Part shown: piece after piece, positions 39,235 through 47,529 of the stretch | How positions within the stretch are numbered: position 1 is the stretch's first letter | How the letters are laid out: every line of letters begins with the position of its first letter | Assembly: GCA_035048485.1 (NCBI GenBank) | Contig: CM068588.1 | Location: 1,116,001 to 1,180,000 of the forward strand | Reading direction: 5' to 3' | Source: Pteria penguin | Lineage: Eukaryota > Mollusca > Bivalvia > Pterioida > Pteriidae | Length of the DNA: 64,000 nt | Translations under genes and position numbers: made by a program | Notes under the pieces: generated by a model | Seen by the model: the letters and a program-made list of their open reading frames with translations, nothing else | What the model was told of the DNA's origin: nothing | The model's database searches: none

Positions 39235-41994
39235 CCTTAAATTGTTTAAAGTAATGGTGTCTAATAAGTAAGGTATCAATCTCATATTTACGTACCCTTT
39301 TAATTGGTTCTGCAGGATGGATGCGGACTTTACGGTGAAGGTTGCCGACTTTGGGTTGTCACGTGACATATACAGCAAGGAGTATTACAGCAGCGATAAC
39401 AAGAAAAAGTTGCCCATAAAATGGATGGCACCGGAGAGCATTGAGATCGGGACTTGCACCGTCAAATCAGATGTGGTAAGTGTCTCAGGTGATGACATTT
39501 GTATTTCATTTATGTTGGGACAAGGAAGAGGGAGTAAATCAAACTGTTACACATAGTAGCAAACTCCGAAAATCAAGACCATCAGTACCGAAAGCCAGTC
39601 ACTTGACAATACACAATATTTTGGTCTTTAACTGTTTTGGATGTTGATTTAAGATCCCCTCAAAAGAAGGACAGGATGTGTCTGTTTTAACACAAGACAT
39701 TAGAAGCGTAAGAAATTGTATCATAAAGCCACCTGTTTATATTGGCATCGGGATCAGTACGACAAAAGGCGTTTATAATTGTGACATATATTTAGCACAA
39801 CCCTCCGTTAAACTGAAACTGAAAAAAAGAATTTAGTCAGTGTAAGATTTTTTTTCTATTTTCAGTGGTCATACGGAGTGGTATTATGGGAGCTAATGAC
39901 CCGTGGAGCGTCACCGTACGGGGAGGTTGATAACTGGGATATGACACGCTTTATTAAGAAAGGGCGTCGGCTACCGCGCCCAGAGTATTGCCCCGTTATG
40001 ATGTAAGTACCTGGTATAATTATATTCTCTAATAAAGACAGTCATACGATTTGTGTTCAAGTACATACTCTTTTATACCGTTATACCAAATGTTTACCAT
40101 AAAATAATAAAATAATGAATCTTGCTAAAGATCAACGCAAAAATAATTCGCTATCACAAACTTTCCTTTCATAAGTAGCAACATTCCATCATCGCCCGCA
40201 TACGGCGTATTCATATCTCAGTTAATACGTTATTCCAGCGCATTTTCAAATTACAATGACTTTGTTCTGAGGGCTAGGCGACTTTCAGTTAAGCTGCTCA
40301 ACCAGGGTAATATATGTGCTAGACTAGCATCGTCACTGAGGAAGTTCTACGGTCGTTACGAGACTCTTATTACTCCATATGATATCTCGTTATCCAGACT
40401 TTTAAATGATATTCTGGACTGAGACCGATTCCGATCACTTTACACAGATTTGACACCTTCTATACTAGAAGGTTACCTACTTCGACTTCTCCATATATAG
40501 ATACATATGGAATTCACACGATTTGACTCTTTCTACGGGGTATATGTGACGGGTGTTGCAAGCAAGCAGGAGATGCTCACTCTCCCCGGGCACCTGATCT
40601 CACTCCATCACAGGGGTTCACATGTGCTCTTCGGGTGGACATATTTTGTTATTTTCCATTTGTTTTTCGTTTTCACTGATTTTGTATGTCCTGTGGTTTC
40701 ATGATTTTTGGACTTGTGGTTTGGATTTGTCCACCGTCTTTGCATCTTACCCCCTAAAATGCGACTCCTGAATATGAAAGGGGTGTGGAAAACACAGCAC
40801 TAACAACCCCCTCCCTGATGTTTAAATCCTGCTAAAGTATCACACAAAAGACAGTCCTAGCTCCACTAAAATAAAGATCTTTCTAAAAAGATAGGCATAA
40901 CTCCGCTAGAATATGAATTCTGCCATAAATGAAGCACATAAACGACAATCCTAGTTCCGCTAAACTATGAGTCCTGCTATAGTAGCACACGAAAGACGAA
41001 GCCTTAGTTCCGCCAAATTGAATTCATGTGTCACCTGCGAAGCATAGCGACATATTGAGATAACTTTGTATGGTGTCCGTCTGTCAGTCCGTCTGTCACA
41101 CTTACACATAATATATCTTTATTTAATGTGATAAGTTGACAAAGCTTGCTAGGCTTAAACAAACAAACCTTGGAGTTTGGCCTTCATTTCAACTAATTTA
41201 ACTTTGGCCATAGCTTTTGAATGGCAAGTGATAGGGCTTTGACAGCTCACTTGTGTATTTCTTGTGACACGGCCTTTTTGTCGACATCAGAAGGAATTTG
41301 ACCTACCTTTTGAAAAACTTAACATTGGTTATAATTTTCAAATGACAAATGATAGGGATTTCAAATTTCACATGTGTATACCTTATGACAATACCTTTCT
41401 GTCCACACAAATGGTTTTACTCGTGACCTTGACAGCTTTAATATATGACTCCTTCTAAACTTACGAATAAAAGGCTGTCTTTACTTCGCAAAACATGAAT
41501 TTTGATAAAGTACGGCATACAGGAATTGAAGAATTTTAAACTTTGTTGCACTATAGAGTTGGGAGTGTAACACCTTTTCTCAACTTTGACCCCTTTTTCA
41601 GAAAACGCCATCTATTGTGAATAAACAGTGCTTATGTTTTGTCTTTAAAATTAGGTATCAACTAATGTTGCGATGTTGGGAGATTCAGCCTCGTGATCGA
41701 CCAAATTTTACTGAAATTATTGCCGAGATTGAAGCTCTCGTTGTGGCCAAGAACAAAGTATATATGGTCAGTGATGCTCAGGTGGATCTGGGGAAATGTA
41801 CAAACTACCATTACACTGACCAGGAAGAACCACGCCCACAGCCATCCGTCGAACCATCTGACCAAGGTATTGAGATATCGGACTTGGGTCCATTGCAAGT
41901 GTCGTTAGAACAATCTCAGCGTCTATTGTCCCCTCAGCTGTCCACAGTCTCTACAGCCTCCGAGAGTGCCGCCTTAATACCTCAGACGGAGTAA
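20133..41994 (+). CDS. MET: MET/RON-family receptor tyrosine kinase (hepatocyte growth factor receptor-like), 19 exons
   Basis: A single-pass cell-surface receptor kinase. The combination Sema + PSI + four IPT/TIG + kinase is found only in the MET/RON family; relatives bind HGF/MSP-type ligands and drive growth and motility, but the ligand here is unknown. Exons 20133-21209, 21654-21842, 25221-25340, 26067-26231, 27592-27728, 29064-29199, 29827-29963, 30632-30829, 32410-32503, 33100-33339, 34698-34859, 35079-35388, 36394-36543, 36650-36733, 37124-37302, 38972-39081, 39316-39475, 39866-40002, 41655-41994 all have GT-AG ends and compatible phases. They give 1,368 residues from ATG 20,151 (human MET 1,390). 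Domains: signal about 1-25, Sema about 26-456, PSI 457-511, IPT 512-880, membrane span 908-931, kinase about 1,025-1,290. Catalytic residues: GKGNFG 1031-1036, Lys1057, Glu1073, HRDLAARN with Asp1150, DFG Asp1168, activation-loop Tyr1180-Tyr1181. ATG 20,151 has a better start context (A at -3) than 20,133. Introns carry many transposons. Confidence 0.94.
21240..21505 (-). mobile_element. SINE family 1 in intron 1
   Basis: On the - strand a tRNA-like head (ending TCCCGGGTTCGACTCCCGCC) leads into a body with TCTTTCGGATAAGACTG and AAATTTCTATGCAATGG. Matches the copies at 6.54 and 35.70 kb. Confidence 0.8.
21654..21842 (+). CDS. MET: MET-like exon 2: Sema
   Basis: 63 codons, phase 0 on both sides, acceptor TTTTCAG, donor GTCAGT. 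Residues 354-416, including the [16 protein letters not shown] strand, which resembles late Sema blades. Confidence 0.9.
22175..24590 (-). mobile_element. Penelope-like element, family B, in intron 2
   Basis: On the - strand, [12 protein letters not shown] (24.2 kb), [51 protein letters not shown] and [10 protein letters not shown] follow in order, then YISQLVRF; together these are a Penelope-type reverse transcriptase. Two ORFs remain (24,169-24,576 and 23,344-24,114), separated by in-frame TGA codons; a frameshift near 23.35 kb and further stops follow. The 3' part (22.18-22.9 kb) recurs as fragments at 37.65, 44.54, 45.60 and 60.51 kb. The upstream nuclease region is absent, so the copy is 5'-truncated. 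Confidence 0.85.
23344..24576 (-). pseudogene. Penelope-like reverse transcriptase, broken
   Basis: Reverse transcriptase relic of family B. It keeps the [16 protein letters not shown] block, the ADK motif, the fingers and palm motifs and the YLDD active site. TGA at 24,169-24,171 stands where the related copy at 58.2 kb has a TGT cysteine codon; a second TGA follows about 12 codons later. Not a host gene: it lies antisense in an intron and has dispersed relatives. Confidence 0.85.
24657..25078. mobile_element. Palindromic MITE, family P, copy 2
   Basis: Same CTGTCCGCGCCACTCAC ends, TA flanks and arms as 591-1,054, but 42 bp shorter because part of the right arm (ATTTTTTTCTATAGAATATG region) is deleted. 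It lies just beyond the truncated 5' end of the family B element. Confidence 0.88.
25221..25340 (+). CDS. MET: MET-like exon 3: end of Sema
   Basis: 40 codons, acceptor CTTACAG, donor GTATGT. The end [16 protein letters not shown] is the last Sema strand leading into PSI; plexin and MET proteins have similar wording here. The 3.4-kb intron before it holds a Penelope-like element and a palindromic MITE. Confidence 0.9.
25367..25780. repeat. 65-bp minisatellite in intron 3
   Basis: About six imperfect copies containing AAAACGGACATAA, GCCCAATGGGCAT and ATGAAATCATTACAGACT. CGGACA words at 25,605 and 25,670 give the 65-bp step. Confidence 0.75.
26067..26231 (+). CDS. MET: MET-like exon 4: PSI domain
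   Basis: 55 codons, phase 0. The eight-cysteine PSI pattern is complete, with CGAC, the hallmark GCGWC, and later DKC, EEC and SCPP. PSI links the propeller to the IPT stalk. Confidence 0.93.
26875..27463. mobile_element. GTTATAAC-rich MITE, copy 1 (intron 4)
   Basis: Ends ACGGAAGCCCATTTAGGACC and the exact reverse complement. The interior is almost wholly alternating palindromes of the type AATTCGTTATAACGAATT and AATTCGTTTTAACAAATT. An internal TTTTTTGATAGGTC at 27,248 looks like a leftover inner end, so the copy may be a nested dimer. Confidence 0.88.
27592..27728 (+). CDS. MET: MET-like exon 5: IPT 1, first half
   Basis: [20 protein letters not shown] is the classic IPT/TIG opening (P..GP..GGT.iti.G.nf). 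Ends in phase 2 after AG, the usual split of IPT-encoding exons. Confidence 0.92.
28165..28615. repeat. 29-bp minisatellite in intron 5
   Basis: About 15 copies of CATCGTCATCTATAACCAGT plus AATGATCAT, measured step 29 bp (28,261, 28,290, 28,319). Later units are more diverged. Confidence 0.9.
28775..28905. repeat. Short local duplication
   Basis: TCTACTGTGATACAGACCTC plus GGTTTTCACTATCTCAT occurs twice, about 70 bp apart, with a few differences. Confidence 0.65.
29064..29199 (+). CDS. MET: MET-like exon 6: IPT 1, second half
   Basis: Starts in phase 2 and continues ...[13 protein letters not shown], the conserved cysteine strand of IPT 1. Ends in phase 0 before a GTATAC donor. Confidence 0.9.
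29325..29500 (+). mobile_element. Hammerhead-bearing repeat, decayed copy (intron 6)
   Basis: Matches, in the opposite orientation, the units at 53.4-54.1 kb (GCATAGCTCTGTCCTTA, TTTGGTTCACTTTTTGGTC). The ribozyme region reads CATCA-CCGAAAA-GACA-TAAGC-TGTC-GAAA-TGCGCA-TA-TGGTG: stems I, II and III are intact but the CUGAAGA core carries two changes, so it should be inactive. Confidence 0.75.
29827..29963 (+). CDS. MET: MET-like exon 7: IPT 2, first half
   Basis: [19 protein letters not shown] is a second IPT opening. Same length (137 bp) and same phases as exon 5, which supports a repeated-domain origin. Confidence 0.92.
30632..30829 (+). CDS. MET: MET-like exon 8: IPT 2 end and start of IPT 3
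   Basis: Holds the ITCLTSEW strand closing IPT 2 and [14 protein letters not shown], which opens IPT 3. Acceptor TTCTGTAG, donor GTGAGT, phase 2 on both sides. Confidence 0.9.
32410..32503 (+). CDS. MET: MET-like exon 9: IPT 3
   Basis: [20 protein letters not shown] is the core of IPT 3. The exon is short (94 bp) and not in the open-frame list, but its acceptor TTTTCAG, donor GTACAC and phase fit both neighbours. Confidence 0.88.
33100..33339 (+). CDS. MET: MET-like exon 10: IPT 3 end and start of IPT 4
   Basis: 80 codons. Contains LMRCKMPKV, the cysteine strand of IPT 3, then [14 protein letters not shown], which opens IPT 4. Donor GTAATA. Confidence 0.9.
33597..34255 (-). mobile_element. 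Canonical Penelope-like remnant with inverted terminal repeats (intron 10)
   Basis: Arms of about 130 bp at each end are inverted copies (AAAATTTTCAGC, GAGAAAATGA, GCACTAG, TATATTAAAACTGAAAACC). Between them the - strand encodes [25 protein letters not shown]..., a GIY-YIG nuclease tail typical of the C-terminal domain of Penelope elements. Such inverted repeats (pLTRs) are known for this group. The right arm holds a decayed hammerhead core (CTGAAAAA-GGCC-TCGT-GGCT-GAAA). Confidence 0.7.
34698..34859 (+). CDS. MET: MET-like exon 11: IPT 4
   Basis: 54 codons, residues 826-879: [18 protein letters not shown], then RLTCNLEY. Acceptor TTTCCAG, donor GTAACT. Confidence 0.9.
35079..35388 (+). CDS. 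MET: MET-like exon 12: membrane span and juxtamembrane
   Basis: A last extracellular strand is followed by the hydrophobic segment [20 protein letters not shown], then basic FQRKARQ on the cytoplasmic side and a hydrophilic juxtamembrane stretch. Ends in phase 1 at GTAAAT. Confidence 0.93.
35695..35950 (-). mobile_element. SINE family 1, near-complete copy (intron 12)
   Basis: On the - strand: tRNA-like head with A box (GTGACCCAATGG) and B box (GGGTTCGATTTTC), then CGCCCTGGGCACACC, CTGTCTTTCGGACGAGACAG and GGTCCCGTGTCGCGGT, down to a tail near 35,695. It is the reference copy for this family in the window. Confidence 0.85.
36268..36362 (-). mobile_element. SINE family 1, 3' fragment (intron 12)
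   Basis: Matches the tail side of the copy above (TTTCACGTATGAGTTAACGG and CATCTGC). Confidence 0.6.
36394..36543 (+). CDS. MET: MET-like exon 13: juxtamembrane to glycine loop
   Basis: Begins [11 protein letters not shown] and ends [10 protein letters not shown], the first half of the nucleotide-binding loop. Vertebrate MET has a Cbl-binding DYR motif in this segment; DYSR here is only similar and should not be equated with it. Confidence 0.92.
36650..36733 (+). CDS. MET: MET-like exon 14: glycine loop to beta-3 lysine
   Basis: 84 bp encoding [11 protein letters not shown] to VAVKTIL. Lys1057 is the ATP-binding lysine. Donor GTAAGT. Confidence 0.93.
37124..37302 (+). CDS. MET: MET-like exon 15: helix C and hinge
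   Basis: [20 protein letters not shown] carries the helix-C Glu1073. [18 protein letters not shown] is the hinge and helix D, close to the vertebrate MET wording. Acceptor ATTGTAG. Confidence 0.94.
37475..37640 (-). mobile_element. SINE family 2 (intron 15)
   Basis: Body ACATGTATGCAGGAGTTAAC and CTTAAACATAGTCGCG matches 17.61-17.79 kb. The B box (ATTTCCGAATT side) is decayed. Confidence 0.6.
37641..37935. mobile_element. Penelope family B 3' fragment (intron 15)
   Basis: Shares AACTCAATTGGTGTGGTTAA, CGGTCAATT and GAAAGCGAGCTGAAG with 22.3-22.6 kb. Confidence 0.6.
38024..38165 (+). mobile_element. Hammerhead-bearing repeat, strongly decayed (intron 15)
   Basis: Keeps CATAGCTCTGTCCTTA and a ribozyme-like end, AGTGAAGAGTCTTCAGAGG plus TCTAAATGCG. 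The core GAAA is lost. Confidence 0.5.
38391..38863. mobile_element. GTTATAAC-rich MITE, copy 2 (intron 15)
   Basis: Ends ACGGACGCCCATTTAGGACC and its complement. Same palindromic interior as 26,875-27,463, with an internal GGGACCTATCAAAAATATTT at about 38,550 that again suggests a nested dimer. Confidence 0.87.
38972..39081 (+). CDS. MET: MET-like exon 16: catalytic loop
   Basis: Encodes [20 protein letters not shown] then LAARNCM, the tyrosine-kinase catalytic loop with Asp1150. Phase 2 donor GTAAGA. The preceding intron is filled with transposons. Confidence 0.95.
39194..39231. repeat. (GA)n microsatellite in intron 16
   Basis: About 19 GA units, 85 bp upstream of the exon 17 acceptor. 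Confidence 0.95.
39316..39475 (+). CDS. MET: MET-like exon 17: activation loop
   Basis: [19 protein letters not shown] contains DFG and the paired activating tyrosines in the same register as human [13 protein letters not shown] is the tyrosine-kinase P+1 loop. Confidence 0.95.
39866..40002 (+). CDS. MET: MET-like exon 18: C-lobe
   Basis: [20 protein letters not shown] is the conserved helix F region. [13 protein letters not shown] matches the LLQPEYCPDPL stretch of MET. Phase 2 donor GTAAGT. Confidence 0.94.
40142..40745 (+). mobile_element. Penelope-like element, family A, 5'-truncated copy (intron 18)
   Basis: Sense-strand copy of the last 90 or so codons of the family A reverse transcriptase ([31 protein letters not shown]) with its stop at 40,421, then the 3' UTR down to ATTTGTCCACCGTCTTTGC. 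Compare 56.59-57.2 kb on the other strand. Confidence 0.85.
40746..41230. repeat. Degenerate ~70-bp repeats and a dispersed repeat (intron 18)
   Basis: Three to four loose copies of CCTAGTTCCGCTAAACTATG and CACACGAAAGAC lie at 40.80-41.03 kb. A TCCGTCTGTCAGTCCGTCTG head of a dispersed repeat follows. Confidence 0.45.
41655..41994 (+). CDS. MET: MET-like exon 19: end of kinase and cytoplasmic tail
   Basis: [20 protein letters not shown] ends the kinase. About 85 tail residues follow, rich in Q, S, E and P, with tyrosines only in VYMV and NYHYTD. I see no equivalent of the tandem YVHV...YVNV docking site of vertebrate MET. Stop TAA at 41,992. Confidence 0.94.
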
Positions 41995-43450
41995 ACCTCA
42001 TACCTCATATATGTGTAAGCCATACACCTCCATCACATGATGTATGTGAGAAAGGACACAGCAAAACAAAATATACATCAATGGCAATCGGCCTTTTGTA
42101 TAACCTCCAATCCAACTGTGTTTACAAAGGTATTTCGTGAGTTTGAGGTTTACAACAATACAGCAATGCACATAAACCTAAACGTTATATTTGACCATTT
42201 CACTGCCATTAGATAGCCTGAAGTCTGCCATGTGTTGTTATGCAGTACATATGACAAAATGTTCAGACTCATACTATATAAATGCGTATTAGACTGCTAT
42301 GAGATGTCATGACTTTTTCATGGCAAATGATGTATATATTTAATGTTATGCATACGAAATGTTATTTTCTGTATTTGAAAGATGAAGTTTGGCGTTCACA
42401 ATACTGTGGATTTAACAAAATGTGTGAATTGATGTTAACAAACACTTCGTCCAAGCTTTGTTGATTGATGTTAACCATTCAAGGAAACTCTTCCAAAGCG
42501 AAAAGTCGATATCTGAAAAAAGCACTTATTTCACAAACTTTTAAAAAATGAAAACAGTTTTGTAGATATAAAACAACAATTCTTTACATAAGAATGTGTC
42601 AATTGATGTAAACAATAGCTTGTAACTTTGTAAATGGACAATGGATGTGTGTACCATAGAAAATGTGTCAATAGCACTAATCTATTGAAAGTCTTTTATT
42701 GTTTAATGTTAAAAAAACTGTTATTTTTTCAAGTTTAACAACCATGCTACCTAGGAACACGTCTTTAATGTGTAACATCTGACTTGTGTAACCATATGAT
42801 CTCCATGTCCTTTATGATGAACGGGTTAATGTCTTAGTATGGATCTTTCAACTATCTTTTTATGTATATTCCTCTTAATATACGAGTCCCACTTACTTTG
42901 CAATTCATTTTCAGATACGGGTGGGATTTCAACGAAGTGTTAAACAAAATTAGGCATTCCTTAGCATTGTGGGTATATTCTCATTAAAAGTCATCACTGT
43001 TTCTGTATCTTGTATCTAAAACTTGCGATATAAGTGATCAGCTATTCCATTTTTATGAGAACACTGTGGAGATGAAAATCATCCGTTTTGGATTTTGTTT
43101 CAAAAATAATATTTCAGTCCGACCTGCAAATATAATAATAGTCTTTTATTGTCAGTTGTTATGAAAGAATTTCTTTACAGTCACCATCCTTAGCTGTTCC
43201 TACGACTATGTTATACATGATGTATAAAGATTTTTTACTTGTGTACGCCTTTCATTTGCTTATTGTTCGTTTTGTATAAATATGTGAACATTACTAACGA
43301 AGGCAGCACCTGCACGCTCTACAAAAATGACGTCATCATCGAGACCTTCGTTACAGTAACGGAGCCTTGATGATATGTAGATGACAGAAATCTACCTTTC
43401 TCATTTTTTCCTGTGCAAATTTTGTAATAAAGGTTACAAAACTAACTAGA
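41995..43450 (+). other. MET: Probable 3' UTR of the MET-like gene
   Basis: AT-rich, free of recognised transposons (unlike the introns), and ending near a canonical AATAAA. The extent is inferred from that signal. Confidence 0.6.
43426..43431 (+). promoter_or_regulatory. Polyadenylation signal AATAAA
   Basis: AATAAA in TTTTGTAATAAAGG, about 1.43 kb after the stop codon, at the end of the transposon-free stretch. Confidence 0.6.
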
Positions 43451-43690
43451 GTTTTATCTTTTGTATACGAAAGCATTCATTCCAAATTAAAACTGTCTTA
43501 TATGAAAGCATACTCAGCACAATGGGAGCTACATGTTTGCCATACATCTGAAGTACAAGGTCTGAAATGTAAAGAACTTACGTGTCTCGGGATGATAAAA
43601 CACATCTCAAGAAGTTGTAAGCCACGGATAGAAAATACACTTATTACGTGTCTGTGAAACAGCGATCATTTTGGCTGTATATATATCACA

Positions 43691-43945
43691 CCTTGATAGA
43701 CTCTGTACCTCCCAGGTCTTTATCAATTCTTGCTGATTACCGATGTAGCACCCACAACTTGAAGATCGCTATATACGCCTGTAGATAGCAGATGTAGGGC
43801 CAACACCGAGAGGGTCTATATTTTTGCTAGCTAATTATCGATGTAGGACACTTAGAAAGTCTCTATTTAAACTTGCTTATTGCCGATGTAAAATAAAAAT
43901 CTAGAGTAACTTTATTCAAGCCCGCAGATTGTCGAATTCCTTTTT
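43691..43945. repeat. Diverged 49-bp satellite block
   Basis: Five or so degenerate units retain TTGCTGATTACCGATGTAG, CCACAAC, GAAGATCGCTATATACGC and similar words of the 7.5-13 kb array. Confidence 0.75.
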
Positions 43946-44535
43946 TTATTCTTATTTACAAATATATTGTCGTGTTTCTTCGACTTCGAGTTGTGGATAT
44001 CGGATCAATATCTTTGATTTGTACTTATTATCATCATTGCATACAAATATATTGATTACAAGTATATCAATTCACACTGTAGGTACTTACCAGACTGACT
44101 GAACATAAGTATGATACAGTGAATATCTATACTACATTCTACAAGTAAAATCTACAAAAAATATTCGCAGCAATTTACACGATGGTAGATTGTAACCCTT
44201 TTTCATTTCTATCAATAGTTTTCACAGTATTGGTGCACAGACTTGTATACAATCTTGTTCTGTCAACATTAAAATTAAAGATTAAGATTAAATTCATAAT
44301 TATGTAAATGAACTGAAAGACAAGATTTTTTACTATTAAAGAAACAAGAATCATAAAATAACACTAGTTTATCCACAAAAACAAATTTTGATATAAAGAA
44401 AGTAAAGAATGAAAGTTTTGAAAATGATGTATATAATGAATTATGCTGATGAAATATCATAATGATATCTAGTTATACAGATACATACATCATACCTCTG
44501 TATATTGACAGGTTGTTAATGTTAGGTATAATCTA
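43946..44535. other. AT-rich, nothing recognised
   Basis: No gene or element supported. Confidence 0.45.
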
Positions 44536-44745
44536 TATGAAGAGAAAGAAAAAAGAGTAATTACTGGCTCAGTTATGTGGCAGAAGTCACCATGGAGCTA
44601 TACAGTACATGAATATAAATAGTATACTAGAACATATAACACATTACAAAAATATTTGATTGTAGTACAATTACGATACCGACTTAGGACGGTCATTTAA
44701 TTTGACAAATGGTGTGGTTAACCGGTTTACGGAATCAAGGCAATT
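44536..44745. mobile_element. Penelope family B 3' fragment
   Basis: TTACTGGCTCAGTTATGTGG and ACCGACTTAGGACGGTCATT match 22.19-22.37 kb closely in the same orientation. Confidence 0.8.
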
Positions 44746-45595
44746 AATCCATACCAAGTACTGGTATAAATTTATTCCATTCTGTTACAAATGTGTAATA
44801 TGTTCCTTGATAATTATATATCAATTTGTTTACATTATATACATTTTTAGATATCTTTTCAATCCTATAAATGTTGGTAGCTTTTTTTTGACATTTCATT
44901 ATATATATATGTATAATTTTATACTCAGTAATATATACCTATCTGCTGAATTTTGCAAAGGTCCTTATATAAAACTTTGTTTTGTCAAATCTATTTCAAT
45001 AAAGTTGTATCTTGGACAGTACAGTTTTAATTATATTACAGTCCCAGAAAAGATGCGGTATTGTCTTTACTTCAAGATTACAGAGAGCACATAGTGAGCA
45101 GATTTACTGGTTGTTAAAATAAAGTGAATTATTCGGTATTGAAACCATTTTAGTTTTGAATCATTTGTAAAATTTAAAGAAAAATATCTTTCCAGTTATT
45201 TTCATTAATTTCGTTGTATATAGTCAGTCATTTTTGCTGTGATTTCATTATTACCTTTCTTTCGTTAAAATATTATACATACCTTTTGAGCCCTTATTAG
45301 AGTTGATAATGTTACAAATATGATATGGTATCTATGGTATCAACTTCGTCTAAAACATTTCTTTCTGAATTTTCACACCATCTCTTGCTAGCTCTCACTA
45401 TTCCACTATATTCAAGAAAAGTTGTTTACATATATTTCTCAGTAAATTGCTCATATGTATAAAATATAACATTATGATCTATGATATTATTAACATATAT
45501 TATTCCTTTTTAAACCAATGTTTGTAAAATACACTCTGTCCATTAATTCTTAAATTATTATTCTTCCATAGTGGACTTTGAGCTACATTATATAT
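44746..45595. other. Very AT-rich stretch, no gene
   Basis: A 130-codon open frame at 44,702-45,094 is composed of AT-driven residues (Y, I, F, L, N) and resembles no family; I treat it as chance. Confidence 0.45.
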
Positions 45596-45930
45596 ATATA
45601 TTGACCCCTCTACAGCCTTATGCAGACTTTTACTTGAATGTTGCACGCTGACTAACAGTGTGGTGGGGACTATATGACGGGCCTGGCCCAAACCTCTTTC
45701 AGAGGAGACATGGTCCTGAACCTCGTCCCCTCTGACTGTTAGTCAGGACTCCTACATATATAGGGTCTTAGCACGCTTTCAGACTGGCAGAGCACGGTTT
45801 ATCATGTTGATGCCGCATATATGTTTATATCATTATGTGTTTTACAATACCTTACGTGTTTATGTTTTATGACCTCTCAATATGCAATACCTGTTGACCA
45901 TTGTTCTTTACATGGAGGATTATTTATAAA
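45596..45930. mobile_element. Penelope family B 3' fragment, inverted relative to 44.54 kb
   Basis: CTACAGCCTTATGCAGACTT, GACTGTTAGTCAGGACTCC and AGACTGGCAGAGCACGGTTT match the complement of 22.44-22.76 kb. Confidence 0.8.
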
Positions 45931-45944
45931 TAAAGGAATATATG

Positions 45945-46237
45945 AATTCAAGAAATCGTTATTTCGAATTTAATTTGTTAAAACGAATTTCAAAATCTGT
46001 TAAAACGAATTCAACAAATTTGTTATAACAGATTTAATTCGTTATAACGAATTCCTCAAATTTGTTGTAATAGATTTAATTCGTTATAACGAATTCATCA
46101 AATTTGTTAAAACGAATTTAATCCGATTTAACAAATCCAAGAATTCGTTAAAACGAATTTAATCCGTTTTAACAAATCGAAGAATTCGTTATATCAAATT
46201 CAAAAATATTTGTGATAGGTCCTAAATGGGATTCCGT
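45945..46237. mobile_element. GTTATAAC-rich MITE, copy 3, left end missing
   Basis: Ends TGATAGGTCCTAAATGGGAT plus TCCGT with the same palindromic interior. The left terminus is not present. Its right end abuts and truncates the ORF1 relic that follows. Confidence 0.8.
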
Positions 46238-47410
46238 AATATCACAGCCCATGTTTTCCATAATTTTGAAACGCTCATACCCTATGTGCCTTCTTCCGTA
46301 CCATATGGTCACAACGACCGCAGCATTTATAATATCATTATCGCACATAAATTTGAGGAGTCTCCATCCTGCTCCATGTTCCCCATCATCATGGTAATTC
46401 TCGCACAATTTTCGGTTGGAATCCAGTTATCTATATATAAGAAATCTATGGTGCGTATGCAAAAAAAAAAAAAAAAAACACTTTTATTCTTTTCTATAGG
46501 GCCTGCAGATACAGTTTCAGTCATGTCATTGTCTTCGAAATCGGTTTCACGCAGTTGAAAAATATCTGCATTTGTCAGAAGGGGTACCTGGTCCACATGT
46601 GGATTTCCGTTCGGTAGAATAACTTTGTTGTTCGTTACACGAATATTTATGTTTTGGCATCCGAAATTTCGTATAATCGTTTACGTTCTTCTAATACACT
46701 GATGGGTCCTTGAGATGTTATGAAAATGGTAGATGTACTTTGGATTGTTTTTTCAATTTTTGGGCCCTAATAATCTCCTCTTTCTTACTTCCGTCCGATA
46801 ATTTTCCAGTTATTGTAACAGGTTTGCTGGAATGCACTGACCGTTGACCGTTGCGATGAATTCGTATGAAATCTACTTCAATACCCAGTTGATATTTATG
46901 GCCTCCGGCACCGTTTTCGCGAGGTCTTCATTTGAAGAATATGGGAAATTGTGAATTAAAATATTGCCACGCATTGACCTACCTCGTAAATCAACAATTT
47001 CTCTGTCCAGGACAATAATTTTGTTATCCATTCTTATAACGACAGCATTGAGTAAATCCAACTCTCTGCGTTATTGTATATTTTCCGAACGGATGTGGGC
47101 TATTTCTGACGCACTATATTTTGCTTGCTCATATTATATTTAAGCCTATAGTCAATTCCATCCTCATTCCAGATATCCGCTTTTAATTCATCTACACTCT
47201 TAATAATATTTTCGTAACACCCCCTGGATCCCTTGTAAGACCTGAGCCGCGTTCACTTCCTTCGAGGGTGAAGGTTTTCCATTTGTAGCCTTGGGCAAGT
47301 TTGGCCTACTAGCCTTTTGTTTAGAACTTTCTTTTACTTTAAAACTCGGTGTTTTGCATACGTCTTTTTCAAAATCATCAGACCTTAGAATGCAGAAATG
47401 TATTAACATG
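46238..47410 (-). pseudogene. LINE ORF1 relic with RRM-like and IMPACT (UPF0029)-like parts
   Basis: Reading on the - strand through several frameshifts: a Lys/Pro-rich segment (47.2-47.4 kb); a coiled-coil-like segment (MDNKIIVLDREIVDLRGRSM, then RGNILIHNFPYSSNEDL at 46.9-47.0 kb); FITSQGPISVLEERKRLYE; and QVPLLTNADIFQLRETDFED. This order is that of non-LTR retrotransposon ORF1 proteins. At 46.25-46.41 kb the frame continues with YHDDGEHGAGWRLLKFM and AAVVVTIWYGRRHIGYERF, which closely resembles the DDDGE...GGRLL...VVVSRWYGG..LG..RF core of the IMPACT/YigZ family. Frameshifts, a poly-A tract and the MITE at the end show it is dead. Confidence 0.65.
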
Positions 47411-47529
47411 AATATATCCAATTCTAAATAATATACATCCAGAAAAACACGCACAATTTGATGAAAACGGGAGAAAAACAAAATTACACTTCCATTGTGT
47501 TCTGTATCGATCACGTGACCTCCTCGATT

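Noticed and set aside
44702..45094. 130-codon ORF
   Set aside because: AT-driven composition, no family resemblance, start lies inside a Penelope tail fragment.
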